A stretch of 64,000 nt of DNA from Diaporthe sp. PMI_573 (taxonomy: Eukaryota > Ascomycota > Sordariomycetes > Diaporthales > Diaporthaceae), in NCBI GenBank assembly GCA_021399435.1, contig JAJTUP010000007.1:1426001-1490000 (forward strand), read 5' to 3'. Below, piece by piece: positions 34,148 to 45,758 of the stretch. The notes beneath the pieces are model-generated. The model saw nothing but the letters and a program-made list of their open reading frames with translations, was not told where the DNA came from and did not search any database. How positions within the stretch are numbered: position 1 is the first letter of the stretch; each line of letters begins with the position of its first letter. A program made the position numbers and the translations under genes.

Positions 34148-37075
34148 CTACCCCCATGCCTGTCCTTTGACCATGTGACTCGAGGCTGGGACTTCATCAA
34201 CTTGCCTCGTCCACGAGTCTGTCCTCCAAATCGAAGCACTCCAGTTCCCTTGACGCAACCCATCAGCCACGTCCTGCCGCATCCAGAAGGAGGCTGTTCT
34301 GGTGTCTGTGACGTATTGGAAAGTCGTAACGACGTGGATTCCCTCTGCGCGGACTTTCTTCGCCTGCTCGGAGTTGTCTCCGACCTCGTCGTCGAGCAGC
34401 GTCGCCCTTAGCAACTGCGGCATCTTCTCCAGGTCTGTGTTGTGGAAAACGAGGATGAAGTGTGGGATACGCAATTGGACCCTTTGGACATTGAAGTCCC
34501 GAAACGAAACAGAATATTCGCAGACATCAGCCAGTGTGACCTGAGCTCCGCGGGCAACAACGAACCCGAACGGCATCAAGCCCTTCCAGATGCCCACCAG
34601 GGTAGTAAACTCTGCGACCCATGGAGCAACAGTTACTTCCCTCAGCGGATAAGCCTTGCTCACATCCTCCACGTTCATGACCTCCTTCCTCGGCGCCCTG
34701 GCTGTTGTCTTGATAACGCCAGACGTGAGGTTCTCGATCACGGTTCCAAGCCAGTGGGCTGGGTAACCCCTTTCAGCGAGGCGCACAATCAGCCTCAGGA
34801 AGGCAGTTAAGTTCAGAGGCGCATAGACTGGGGCCCCGTCATCCGCGTCGCGCTTCGCAGGCAGGCAGATCTTGAGGAAATGGGCGTACAGCCACCTCTC
34901 GAGCCGTGCCCGGGGCATGAACCTTCCCCACGGGAGCTTGCTGGTTGCGCCCGACAGTTTCCACGCCCAATACTGCTGGCCCAGGTAGAAATCCTCTCCA
35001 GACATGTCTACTCTACCGTCGTATTGATCAAACAACTCGGCGCGAAATTGATCTCTGATCTCTTGCTTGCTCGACATGAGGAGATATTCAGACAGATAGT
35101 GTTCCTGTGACTTGAACTTTGGCGGGTTCAGGAGGCAGGTATATTGGAAGCTAGAGCTCTCGTCTTTCAACAGTGTCTGAGAATACTCGAGCGGAGCGAG
35201 TATTCCACCCAGGTAGTCCCTGTGGCCTAACGTCAGTATTATGCTCTGCCTCACCGGGCCGCAGAAATCAAAGACTTGAAATGGTCTGGAAAGTTTGGGT
35301 CAGGGAGAACTCACGGGATATTACTCATGTGTACACGGTCGAATCGTTGCGGGAATGAAACAGAGGAGCCCTTCCCAGCTCGGCCGTCCAAAAGGCTATA
35401 GCGGATTCTCTCCATGGTGTCCGTCATCTCGCCAGCTATCACCTCCACCCGGAGCCTGGAGGTCCTCATGATATGACGCAAAGACATGCCGACCACGTAG
35501 AAGTATGCCGCCAATATTTCGATGAGACCTTTCCGCCCAGGCATTGGGGCTGGTTTCATGCCACCCAAAATATGGGGGGTCAGGCTCACAGGCTCTCCAT
35601 CCATCGAGGTCAGTTTCGTCCATTCAAGGCCTTCCGGCTTTTCAATATGGTAGTTACGCTCCTTCTTCGCCTCCCACACCAGATCGATCAGTGTCATGTT
35701 CGTCTTCCAATGTTGGTTGACGTAGTCGTCAAGGGCGTCTGCGTCCCGGGCTCGCTCTTGAGAAGATCGCATTTTAGACCCCATCCGCTCGAGGATGCGT
35801 CCAATCTGAGGTTCGTGTCGTCGAATAAAGGGCTCAGGTGGTGGAGTTACTGCAAACCCGTCGAATATCGCCTCATCTTCCTCACAGGTGGCAGGGGTTG
35901 CAGGTTTCTCCATCACATCTTTTTCCATACGACGCGTTTTTACGTCGTGAATGGAGACTGCGGCTAGCTTCCTCACATTCTCCACCCGGTAGAGATCGTC
36001 CAACGGGTTTGACCAGAGGCGAAGGTACTGAAGGACCTGTGTCCGCGTGTCTTCCGACATGACAACCCACTCAAGGAAGGGATTCTTCGGACTGTTCTTC
36101 TCCAGGACACCTATCAGGTCTGATATGGTCCTGGACAGAGCCGCATGGACAAAAGGCGGCACGACGTGCCCGACGTATAGGTAAGCAATTACCCACGTTA
36201 GGTCCTCACCAGCCGGAGCGCCGAACTCTTCGTTCGGGGGCAGCTGCGACAGGAGCCTCAGCACGATGAGGATGCGAGCCAGCGATGCCGGTTTCAAGTC
36301 GACCAAGGTGAAGTGCAGCTCCTTTGGAATGTGCAGATTGTCTGGATCCTTATGTTGCAACATGATCAAGTTCAGAGTCGACCATAGGTGGCGTGCATCA
36401 CCTATCCCGCACAAGAGGAAGGACAGCGAGCTATTGCGGTGGCACTGTGCCCCTAGCTTTCGGTCAAAAAGAGGCTCCGCTAAGTCGTGGCCCATTGGAA
36501 AATACTCGGGCTCATCTTGCCTGTCAAAATAAATCAGTGGGAGCAGCAGCGACCGTGACCACCTTGGCATCTTACAGGCAGGGCTTATATCGGGGCAGAC
36601 GATCCAAGACATGGCGTCTCAACTTTTGGGTGTCTGCATCTGACCGTTGTACTGCATCAGAGACTCCCAGGCTCTCGGCGATGGAGCCTGTCCCCGGCAG
36701 TTCACCGCACTTCTCAAGTGCTGAGCGAGCCTGCTGGGCCTGCAAACAGTGCAGATGACATCTGGCAAGGCGAAGGTACAATTTATCCTTGGACGGCGAC
36801 CCGTCAGCTGTCAGCGACAAGGCTCTCTGCGCGAGCTCCGCCGCCTCGCCATAGTGGCCCATCTCGAACCTCGCGGCTGACAGGTTTGAGACCGGGGCCG
36901 GGTCTTCCGGCGCAAGGGACGCCGCCTCTTCGTAGCATTTGATGGCTAGTGAATGCGTGCATCAGAACGTGCAAGCCAGTGAAGATGATAGGGAGCTAAT
37001 GATGAAGCACTCACCCTCCGGAAGCTTGCTCTGTTTGTAGAGCGCATTGCCGCTCTCTCGCGCCGCGGTCGCCAT
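34148..37075 (-). CDS. TPR plus DUF4470-domain protein
   Basis: Four exons (37075-37015, 36945-36576, 36520-35315, 35219-34148) give 902 aa, every junction in frame. Residues 1-100 form a tetratricopeptide region (ESGNALYKQSKLPEAIKCYEE, then SNLSAARFEMGHYGEAAELAQRAL, split across intron 1). After intron 2 comes a DUF4470-like part: YFPMGHDLAEPLF and LSFLLCGIGDARHLWSTL, then LHFTLVDLKPASLARILI. The remainder is a long alpha/beta region with no signal peptide or membrane segment. TPR-DUF4470 proteins are common and expanded in ascomycetes, often with a MYND zinc finger; none is seen here. Their biochemical function is unknown to me. The start at 37075 is supported by the TPR helix beginning directly after it. 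Confidence 0.82.
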
Positions 37076-37270
37076 GTCTCGTGGAAAGGCGGGCGATGAC
37101 ATCGTGTTAGTAGGAAGAAAAGACTGGAATGGTTTCGCATCAGTCACAACCCCGCGCCCTGGAACATTTTGCTTCTTGTCAAGTTACCTCGCAGGGGTCC
37201 CAGACGTCTCGCATGTAACCTGGCAACGGACACCTGCAGCGCCTCCCGCAACAATTTCTAAATGTGCCAT

Positions 37271-37308
37271 TGTTGGCTGATAGCTAGCTTCCATAGTGCT
37301 TAGTCAGC
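37271..37308. repeat. 38-bp direct repeat, left
   Basis: Starts TGTTGGCTGATAGCT and ends CTTAGTCAGC. The same 38 bp with one A/G difference occurs at 37993-38030. The pair bounds about 684 bp, suggesting a short element or a duplication scar. Confidence 0.8.
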
Positions 37309-37992
37309 AGCAGACTGCACCTACACCCAAACGCTTCGGCGCCCACGGCGCCCACGGTGCAGTCAACCAACCAAGCAACCTACCCATCACCAAACAGACC
37401 CTCACGTACGTGAAGATAGCCAACCGACACTGATCAGTTGCCAACTGGCTTCTGATAGCAAGGTTGAAGAGGCAGTCGACTGCTTTGACACTTGATGAGT
37501 TCTCTGTCGAAAGCAGCTGCGCTAAAGCCGCGAGGTCTCGTCGAACTTGCGCGCCCAAAAGGGATATCAACCTCAACGACGACCATCGCCGCCATCGTGC
37601 GATTACGATACACTTGATCAGTTCTCTGTATCGCAATCGTTACGCGCGTCTATCACGCCTTGAAGCAGACCATGACTTTCACCGAGCCTTGATCTCATCC
37701 TCTGCTCTCGTCACCAAGCCCTCCTGCGTTCCAGACAACGCCTTGAACAACCCGCGACTTTTACCGAGCTTTGATCTCGCCGCTTGTTCTCGAAAACGAC
37801 AAACGAGACACCTTTGCTGGTCAAGTCTCGAAAAATACCTTCCAAAACCCCAAGAAAGCCAGCAAATGTCGCCCAAGCAAGAAACCAAGCAAGAAACCAA
37901 GCAAACGTCGCCTAAGCAAGCCAACGTCACCCAAAAAGACCACTAATTGGCTGGAATGGAGGACTGGAGGAGAAAAAGTAGAAAACTGCCAG
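37309..37992. other. Segment between 38-bp direct repeats
   Basis: Contains a 160-codon forward frame (37464-37946) rich in Arg and Lys, with a short internal repeat (AAGCAAGAAACC units at about 37866-37900). No domain recognised and no coding support; it may be the body of a small non-autonomous transposon. Confidence 0.4.
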
Positions 37993-38030
37993 TGTTGGCT
38001 GATAGCTGGCTTCCATAGTGCTTAGTCAGC
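37993..38030. repeat. 38-bp direct repeat, right
   Basis: Second copy of 37271-37308 in the same orientation. Confidence 0.8.
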
Positions 38031-39367
38031 CATTCCATTTGCGAAATGCCTGGCAAATAATTCCCGAAAGGTTCTTGCAGTTCAGCAAACAAAAAGCTGC
38101 AAGTATGTGAAAGATGCTCAAAATTTATGTTTTGAAATCATTACATGAAGGGCCCAACCAGCGGTTCCGACATAAGGTTTCGGCTCATGCCAACTCCGAC
38201 TACGGGAGCCTTCTTGCCTACCCTTCAATTTGTGGGGAGATAAGGTTGGGGAGGGGCAAGAATGAAATATTCTCCTAGTTAGATACCTCATCAGCACATG
38301 GAAGTCATTGAATTTTCTTCACCCAACAGCCGTTGAGAATCTCAGGGTCTATGCATAGTAGGCCGGACCCTCCACTCATAATACTGGAACATGCGTCACA
38401 CATAATACAACCTCACCGTGGAATTTCGCTTATAATTCGACATCTTTGTACTGTTAGCTCAGCCTCACTGCTAGCAGTGATCAACGATACCACGTAGCAA
38501 TTAATTGTCCTGCACATTGCACAAGTCACCGCCTCATATGTAGTAAAATCATGAGATGACTTAGGCTATGATGTCAGCGCATATTAAGGGAGACCACAAC
38601 GGGGCCTTTATGAAGCAGAATTTGGACCATCTGTAGTACATTGCCCTACAATGTGAGCCAAATCCTTTTTTGGTACGAATGCCTGCCTCCATGCTTGAGT
38701 GGACCTGTGCCTGAACGGTTGTTACTGCCAGAGGCGAATGTTTCAGAGGACGGCATGTTGCCATGACGAATGGTATGGGCGTTTGGATATGGGATATGCA
38801 TCGACTTGATTCAAACATGCGGTTTTTGCTCTCGGACGACAACGTTATGCTGCTACCCACTGACTATCAAATAGGTGATAAGCACAAAATAAGGCTCGCT
38901 CATGGCCCCGACATCTCTGGTCGCATTGGCGCGAAACTCAATTCACAGTGGCCAGAGTGAGATCAAGCTTTGGACACCCTTGATACTGCATCATGGGGCG
39001 AGTCACGATACAATAAGACCCAACTCGTGTTTCCTCACACTTCAAGGTTGCTGCGATCTGCAAAGTGATGTACGGGAAAGCATGATGTGGTTCTCGCAAA
39101 CTCTTCTAGACTTTTCACAACCACAGGACTGATAAGAGCCCGTGGGTTCCTGAATCGCCCCTGCAGGCCCGTATCTGTAAGCAGATTTTGATGAGTCTCG
39201 AAAAGAGCACATAACGCAAGTGAAAGCACTGTTCAAGAGTCCAGCAGCGGCCGTGCTTTCGCCTCTATTCGGATACAAATTCTTGTCTCACCCAATTCCG
39301 AGCTGATAGCTACTTCGACTTGCAGTTCTTCTCACCACGATCTTTCACGCCTGGATTCCCTCATACG
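38031..39367. other. Intergenic, nothing recognised
   Basis: No open frame over 100 codons, no repeats seen. Its right end is the promoter of the amidohydrolase gene. Confidence 0.5.
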
Positions 39368-40587
39368 ATGAACCTGAAAATCTTGCTCTACCTGGCCCCG
39401 GCCTTGCTCATCCGTACGGCCATAGCGGCGACGCTGAGCCCCCGTTCCCCGGCCCCCTTCCGCCTCGATGTACACTCCCACGTGGTCCCGGACTTTTACT
39501 CCCAGGCGCTGATCGACGCGGGACTCCCCGTGATCAACGGCACCGTATACGTAAACAGCTTCCCAGTCCCCACCTGGAGCCTCGACACCCACATCACAGA
39601 CATGGACGCCAACCAGGTCAACTACTCTACCATCTCACTGAGCGCCCCCGGGGTGAGCTTCCTCGCGGGGAATGTGACGGCTGCCGCCCAGTTGGCGAGG
39701 AACCTGAACCTGGCTATGCATAATTACACGCAGAAATATCCAACGAGACTCGGGGCGTTGTGTGTATTGCCGCTGCCGAACGTTGATGCGGCTGTGGAAG
39801 AAGCCAAGGTGAGGCAGATCAGCCCACGCTGTCAACATTTCAACTCGGGGAATGTAAGCGCCACATTTGATCCGGGCTAACCTTGCGAACCAGTTTTGCC
39901 TAGACACGCTGAACTTCGACGGAGTAGGCGTATACACAAACTCAAACGGCACCTACCTAGGCGACCGCTCCCTAGACCCCCTATTCGACCTCCTCAACAC
40001 CCGGCACGCCACGGTATTCGTCCACCCGACAGCCCCGGGGTGCGGGTGCGCATCGATAGGGTACCCGGCGGGCATGACCGAGTACACGTTCGACAGCGTC
40101 CGCGCGATGGAGAACCTGCTCTTCACCGGCCAGCGACAGAGCTACGGCGACATCAACATCATCTTCCCGCACGGCGGCGGGGCGATGCCGTTCGTGGCCG
40201 CGAGGATCGCCGGGCAGGCCGGTGTGGTGTCTAATGGAAGCATCGGCGCGGAGGACACGCTGGCGCAGTTCCGGGGTTATTTCTTTGATACGGCCAGCGC
40301 GACTTCTGCGCCTCAGCTGTGGGCGTTGAGGGAGTTCTATGGCGGGGACGTTAGCAGGATTGTGCTTGGGACGGATTGTGAGTTCTCATGAGCGAGACTA
40401 CTGGTGTTGTGCGCTACTAACAAAATTCTTCCTAGACCCATATGTCCATGAGCCTCAAGTCCAGACGGCGATTCAAGCGGTCGGGCCCAATGGAAATTTC
40501 AGCGTGGAGGAGATGGCGATGATTGATGGGCGCAATGCACTCGCTGTCTTCCCATCTGTCGCCGAGAAGTTGGGCATGGTGTCATGA
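39368..40587 (+). CDS. Secreted amidohydrolase-2 family protein (decarboxylase-like)
   Basis: Exons 39368-39808, 39894-40377 and 40436-40587 give 358 aa. Both introns have clear branch points (GCTAACC, TACTAAC). The metal-binding pattern of the ACMSD/6-methylsalicylate-decarboxylase branch is complete: H36-x-H38 in DVHSH, H191 in VFVHPT, H240 in NIIFPHGGG and D308 in LGTDYPY. These enzymes usually decarboxylate aromatic acids without oxygen, using a Zn or Mn ion. A signal peptide (residues 1-20, ILLYLAPALLIRTAIA) precedes the domain, which is unusual since characterised relatives are mostly intracellular; several N-x-S/T sites agree with secretion. The substrate is unknown. The ATG at 39368 is the only one before the signal peptide. 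Confidence 0.87.
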
Positions 40588-40687
40588 TGCTGGGAATGGC
40601 TGCGCATGTACTCGCTTCCGAGCCGTCAAGGGACGAGAGATCACTCTACACAAGTAGTCCCTTCTTCCTCAATTTCCAAGAACAGAA

Positions 40688-42015
40688 TCAATGCTTCGAG
40701 GTGATCTCCTCGCGCCAGTCCCGCAGCTCAGACATGAAGCAGCGCAAATAAACCAAGACCTCCCTTAGCTCCTCGTTCCCCCAGCCCTCCATCTTGCCCA
40801 CAATCTCCTCCAGAACCGAAAGCACCCTCCTCATCTCTCCCATATGCCGGGCGCTCCTCTCGATCGCGTCGATGACACCGCACGTCCTCTTGTCCGTGAG
40901 CCGCCAGAACCGGGCTTGCTGCTCCACGCGCATGACAAACAGGGAGTCATCGGTGGCCAGGCGGACGTCGCGCACGGCGCGGTGCGCAGCGTCCATCCTC
41001 CGCTCCAGCGCCTCGTCCCACTCCTCCGTGTTGACGCTGCCGGCGGGCATGTCGCCCACGCGGCGGCGGAGTCGCTGGTCGATGTCCCTGAGCTTGGCGT
41101 CGATGCTGTCGCACTCTGTCTTTTGGCGGTGCAGCTCGTTCAGGGCGCCCTCTGGTGCGTGTGTGTGTTAGCCTCTTGCCATGAGACCTGGAAAAGCGGT
41201 GCATTCCGAAACACAGCAGGCCGGAGACCACAACAGGATTGAGAACTGTGCTTACTGTAGTAGCGGCCCTTGACCTTCTCCTCCTGCCAGTGCGACTTGC
41301 TCAGATCGGAAAAGTGAAACTGGTCGAAAGCCTCAGCAACGGGGTGCGAGATCTTCGGCGCCGGGTTCTCCTCCCCGCGATGGTGGTCTGCGCTTCCAGC
41401 CCCCGCCTCGTCGTCGGCACCACCCTGGTCGGGCTCGGGCTCGGCATCGTCGTCCGCGGACTCGGGAGGGAATTGATGGCGGTTGTCGGTTGCGTCAAAG
41501 TCGCTCCTGTAGACATCATTGCCGTCGAAGGTGTCCACGTCGTTGGAGGTTTCTTCGGGCTCGTAGTGGGGGTCTGCGTAGCCGTCCTCGTAGACACCTG
41601 TGTCGTACTCGGAGCCAAGGTCGGACTCGTTGTCGGAGGGGTAGTCCTCCCCGATGTCCATCTCCTCGCCGTGGCGCGCGGGATGCGACCAGAACCCACC
41701 GCCATAGCTTCCGTCTGTCTCTCGCTGGGGGAAGTGTGTGGCCTGTGTCGCTTGCCTGGGCACAGTCTTGCTGAAAAGATCTATGCTGGAGAGCTTCTTG
41801 TACTGGATGTCGTAGATCTTGCGCTTGGAGACATCGATGAGGATTTCATAAGAGGCCAGTGCGCTGATGAACTTGGCCGCGTCGGCTTCGCCCCCAGGCG
41901 CTGCCTTGTCGGGATGGTGTTGAAGGGCAAGCTGACGGTAGGCCTTCTTGATCATGTCAGGATTGGCGGTGGGCTCGACGCCCAGGACGGCGTAGTGATC
42001 GACGAAGATTGCCAT
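40688..42015 (-). CDS. J-domain (DnaJ/Hsp40) protein
   Basis: Exons 42015-41256 and 41151-40688 give 407 aa. The N-terminal J domain (about 5-70) starts DHYAVLGVEPTANPDMIKKA and has HPD at 34-36, needed to stimulate Hsp70. The middle (about 110-235) is very acidic and rich in Asp, Glu and Gly. The C-terminal 150 residues are helical and charged (coiled-coil-like). There is no zinc finger or G/F region, so it is a class C J protein. Fungal J proteins of this layout are common; the client is unknown. It diverges from the F-box gene starting at 42394, with a 378-bp shared promoter. Confidence 0.88.
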
Positions 42016-42393
42016 CGTGGCGGTAATCGAGACAGGCGCTGCAAAGCAGAGAGAAAAGAAGGCGTCTCGCGACTGTGTGGACGAAGAGTTTCTGAGGTGT
42101 CGTTTTAATGGAAGCGACCGCAAGCAGTTCTGGGACCAAAACACATTCTACCCTATTCAACAAGACATTGTGAGCTACACACAATCGAAAATGTTGGTGG
42201 GGCAGCGAATTGAATTCACTGCTTGGGTGGCTGCGTCGCTGTTCAACTGCTGGGTGCCTTCCTCCCAACTTCGAAAAGCCCATGTTTCTTTCTTCCCTGA
42301 CCGTCCTACCACCTCGACTCCACGCCCCAACAACCTTTCCCAAGCCAATGCAACCGATGCCGAGTTGAACACCAGAGTCCAAAGCCACAGAAG

Positions 42394-44079
42394 ATGGCTT
42401 CCCTACCGTCGACTCCCCAGGGCCAAGGCCCGCCTCACCCTCCTGGTCGGGCTAAGCTGGAGCTGCTGCCGACAGAGTTACTCGCCATAGTCTTCGGCCA
42501 GCTCTCACAGCACGACCTGCTGTCTTACCTCGATCTCCAAGACAAGGCCATCGTCGACGCGAACCGGACCGCCCACAGCAACATGCGAAGCCTCTGCCTG
42601 ACGTCGAAGCGGGCCGATCGTGTCGGACGACCTCTCCTCTACGAAAACATCACTGTCACCTCGCCCGCCCAGCTGCTGCTGCTGTACGTGACCTTGCAGG
42701 AGAGGCCGCCGCTCGGGTCTCATGTGAGACAGCTCAGCTTCGAGATCATGCTCAGGGACGTGGAACTGAGCGACTTCATTCCCCTACGCTCCCCCCAAGC
42801 TGCGAGCCTTCTCATTGATTGGGACAAGCCAGTCATCTCCGGTATGGACATTGAAGAGTACTCGTATTAGTGCTGCGAACAAATCCTCTCTTCTTCTTAC
42901 TTCAAGATACTCTGCTGGACACCTCGTCTCCATCGACTCGTCCTTAGATTACAGGGATTCTCCATTACCGACCATCAAGACGAAGACAGAAGTCTTGACT
43001 TCGAGTATAAGCCCTTCTTTAGAAAGGTTCAAAACGCCTCCAGCGTTGACACCGAGTTCCTCACACAATTGAAGAGTCTGCAGCTCCTTGGCGATCCGCA
43101 ACACAAAAACGGCCTGATCAATTACACGAAATGTCGACCTCTTTTACAACTCCACACGTTGGAAGAGCTTACAGTGTTCCGAGCGTGGACTCGCCTCTAC
43201 TATGAGGATCGGACATCAAATCGCCTTCACCCAGGTTCGTCTCATGATGGAACTTTTCTTTATTCTGGCTGACCCCATACTTCAGACCGTGCCCTCACGA
43301 ATGTCAAGGTTGCCGAACTACAAGGTGGCTTCTACTCCGGCCGAGAATTCCGCCATTTGGGTGATTTACTTCCCAACATGGAGTCCTTGAAGCTATCAAT
43401 CCCCATGGACGACTGGTACGACCGTGGCAATCCCGAAGAGCCGCTCGGCCACCAACGCATCAAGGACCTTCAGGGAGCTCTTTCGCAGATGAAGGATCTT
43501 CATACCCTGATGCTCGATCTGTTCTACATCTCAGATGGTAGCGACGTCGCGACCGTGCCCCCGGAAGGCCTGACCCTAGCGTCACTGCCCAAGCTCGAGA
43601 CTCTCAAGATCCCCCTGCAGATGTTAGTGGAGGAAAAGACGCGGAGTGCTGCCACTGGCAGTTTGGGAAGGAGCGACCGCCTCGCCCGGCTCCTTCCCAA
43701 GTCACTGAAGCGCCTGACCTTCACGGTCGAGGTGCGCTGCCTCGCGCACTGGTATGTTGACCACAACAACAACACGTATTTGTCCAGCCCAAACTGCACA
43801 CCAGGCTCGACTGTGATTGGTCTCATGGAGGTGCTATCGAGACTCGGGCAGGATAAGGTGTTCCCGCACCTTGAAGAGGTGGTATGCTGCTACAGCATGA
43901 AGGGTTACAAGGACTGGCTCCCAAAGGTGGAAACCCCCAGCACAGACTTGGAAGGAGCGGTCCTCTTTGGACTTGATGATGCCGACAGCTCCCAGCGCCT
44001 TGAGCAGCTCCGGGCATTGGTTCAGCTTCGAAGCATACGCTTCGGTGTGGCATACGAAGGGCTGTTTTGCGTTCGTTAG
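42394..44079 (+). pseudogene. F-box/leucine-rich protein gene 1, interrupted by an in-frame stop
   Basis: Exons 42394-43234 and 43286-44079 (intron with TTCAG acceptor and GGCTGAC branch) would encode 544 codons. Codon 159 is TAG (42868-42870); beyond it the same frame continues with clear coding sequence (CCEQILSSSYFKILCWTPRL). I found no intron that removes the stop and keeps frame. An F-box is at about 20-70 (LELLPTELLAIVFGQL, LCLTSKRADRVGRPLLYENI), followed by irregular leucine-rich stretches. F-box proteins recruit substrates to SCF ubiquitin ligases. It is the first of a tandem set on the same strand. The single stop suggests recent inactivation, readthrough or a sequence error. Confidence 0.75.
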
Positions 44080-44099
44080 AGTATGATAGTCATGAGCTG

Positions 44100-44550
44100 G
44101 ATCGGTCAGTTCTTATCAATAAACTTGTCAATATTTACAACCTCCCTGTCTACTATCCTCTGTACTACCATCTTCACAACCTCCCTGCCTCCTCTCTCTC
44201 TACCGCCCTCTTCACAACCTCCCTCCTCTCTCCCTACCACCCTCTCTACTATTCTCCCTACTACCTCTCTTCCTTCCCCTCTACTACCCTCTCTACTACC
44301 CTCTCTACTACCCTCTCTACTACCCTCTCTACTACCCTCTCTACTACCCTCTCTACTACCCTCTCTACTACCCTCTCTACTACCCTCTCTACTACCCTCT
44401 CTACTACCCTCTCTACTACCCTCTCTACTACCCTTTACTAGAATACTTCTCTACTTCAAGTAGTCCCTCCTAAGCTTAGGCTACTCTAAGCTATTCTTAT
44501 CCCCAGTCTGTTTTGTCAGAGGGCCCCCAGCTGGCAATTAAATGTTAAGC
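44100..44550. repeat. Dispersed repeat family, long copy with expanded minisatellite
   Basis: Starts near CAGTTCTTATCAATAAACTTG and ends CCCAGCTGGCAATTAAATG, matching both ends of the copy at 21185-21410. The middle is replaced by pyrimidine-rich repeats. It lies immediately after the stop codon of F-box gene 1. Confidence 0.55.
44278..44434. repeat. 12-bp minisatellite (CTCTCTACTACC)n, about 13 copies
   Basis: Near-perfect tandem array. The preceding 170 bp are a degenerate version of the same pyrimidine-rich unit. Confidence 0.93.
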
Positions 44551-45758
44551 ACTGGCAGGCCCCAAGAGAAAACAAGAATTTGGGTAAAATTAGTACTCCT
44601 CAGAGCGCAGCAGGGGGATGTAGTACCAATTTTAGCAAAGCGGACCCGACTTCTTGCATCAAGTCACTTTTCTCAGGCGGTGGATGAACGACCAAGGATA
44701 AGCTGGAGCACCCGTGTGTTATCATGTGTTGGTAACTAGAAAGGCCCATGGCCAGGGAGCACTGTTGCTGGAGGCAACACACCTGGGCATGTAGGCAGTC
44801 AGCCGAAGAAAAGGGGTTTAGTGCAGACAGCGGCTCCCGAGATCCGGTTCTTTGACCCAAAGTCATCGATTATTTGAATCAATTGAATTGCAACTCTTGT
44901 GCTTACTTGTAATAAAGTGCGTTATGCTGTTGAGGCATCGGCCCAGTTGCTGTGGCACCTGCTGTAGCCCCCCTTTGCCAATGTAATTCATTGCTATCTA
45001 GGGAATTACAAGGTGAATTGATTTCATTCACTGCCCTTTCCACTGAACTCTATGAAAATCCCTGGCCAGTTGCTGCAGCTTCCCATTCCTTCGCCACAGC
45101 TGGGTTGCAAGCCATCTCAATCCCTGCTGCACTGTCCACAAGCAAGCACCCAAACGTACCCTGACAAAGATCTCCCTACCAAACCCACCAGCCTACTGTT
45201 CTCGTTTGGTAAAACCTCACCACGAAACATCGACTGACGCAATGCCACCGATGGCCTCTGTTGATCTTCCCCAAGAATATCCAGTCCACGTCGGGGCCCA
45301 CACAGCATTCGGACTTAAGCAAAGGGGGTCAATGGTCATGCCATTTCAAATAGTGGCATCAGGAGCCGTTGTATTATTTTATTCAAAAAGGAATTGCATG
45401 ATGCTTTCATTTTTAGTGGTAAGTCTACTGCCTTGGTCCAGACTACTTCAAGGATGGATATTCCCAACGTGAGTTGCTGCAGGTTTCACCGAATCAGCGA
45501 AGGCCTTGTTTTACAAGAGTGATTCGCTGGTATCAGCCAGTCACACGTCAAAGCAGTTTGCTTGATTCCCTCCAATCACTCTTCCAAAAATTTCTATAAA
45601 TTGACAGGCAGATGCAGCATTTTCTCTTTCCTCTTCTTGAACAAGTCAAAAGGTGTCCACAGCCCCTCGACCACAGCAAGCGACTTGCCTGAAAGACGAC
45701 TCGCGATTTAAGGACCAGAACCCCCTTTCCAATTCCAAGACCATCTCTTTGAATCACA
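44551..45758. other. Intergenic, nothing recognised
   Basis: 1.2 kb between F-box genes 1 and 2. Short frames only. Confidence 0.5.

Noticed and set aside
37464..37946. 160-codon Arg/Lys-rich frame.
   Set aside because: Lies between direct repeats, has simple internal repeats and no domain; kept only as part of a repeat-bounded segment.
42815..43072. Alternative frame in F-box gene 1 that might bypass the stop by splicing.
   Set aside because: Candidate introns (for example 42856 onward) either change frame or delete sequence that clearly matches the family; the stop is taken as real.
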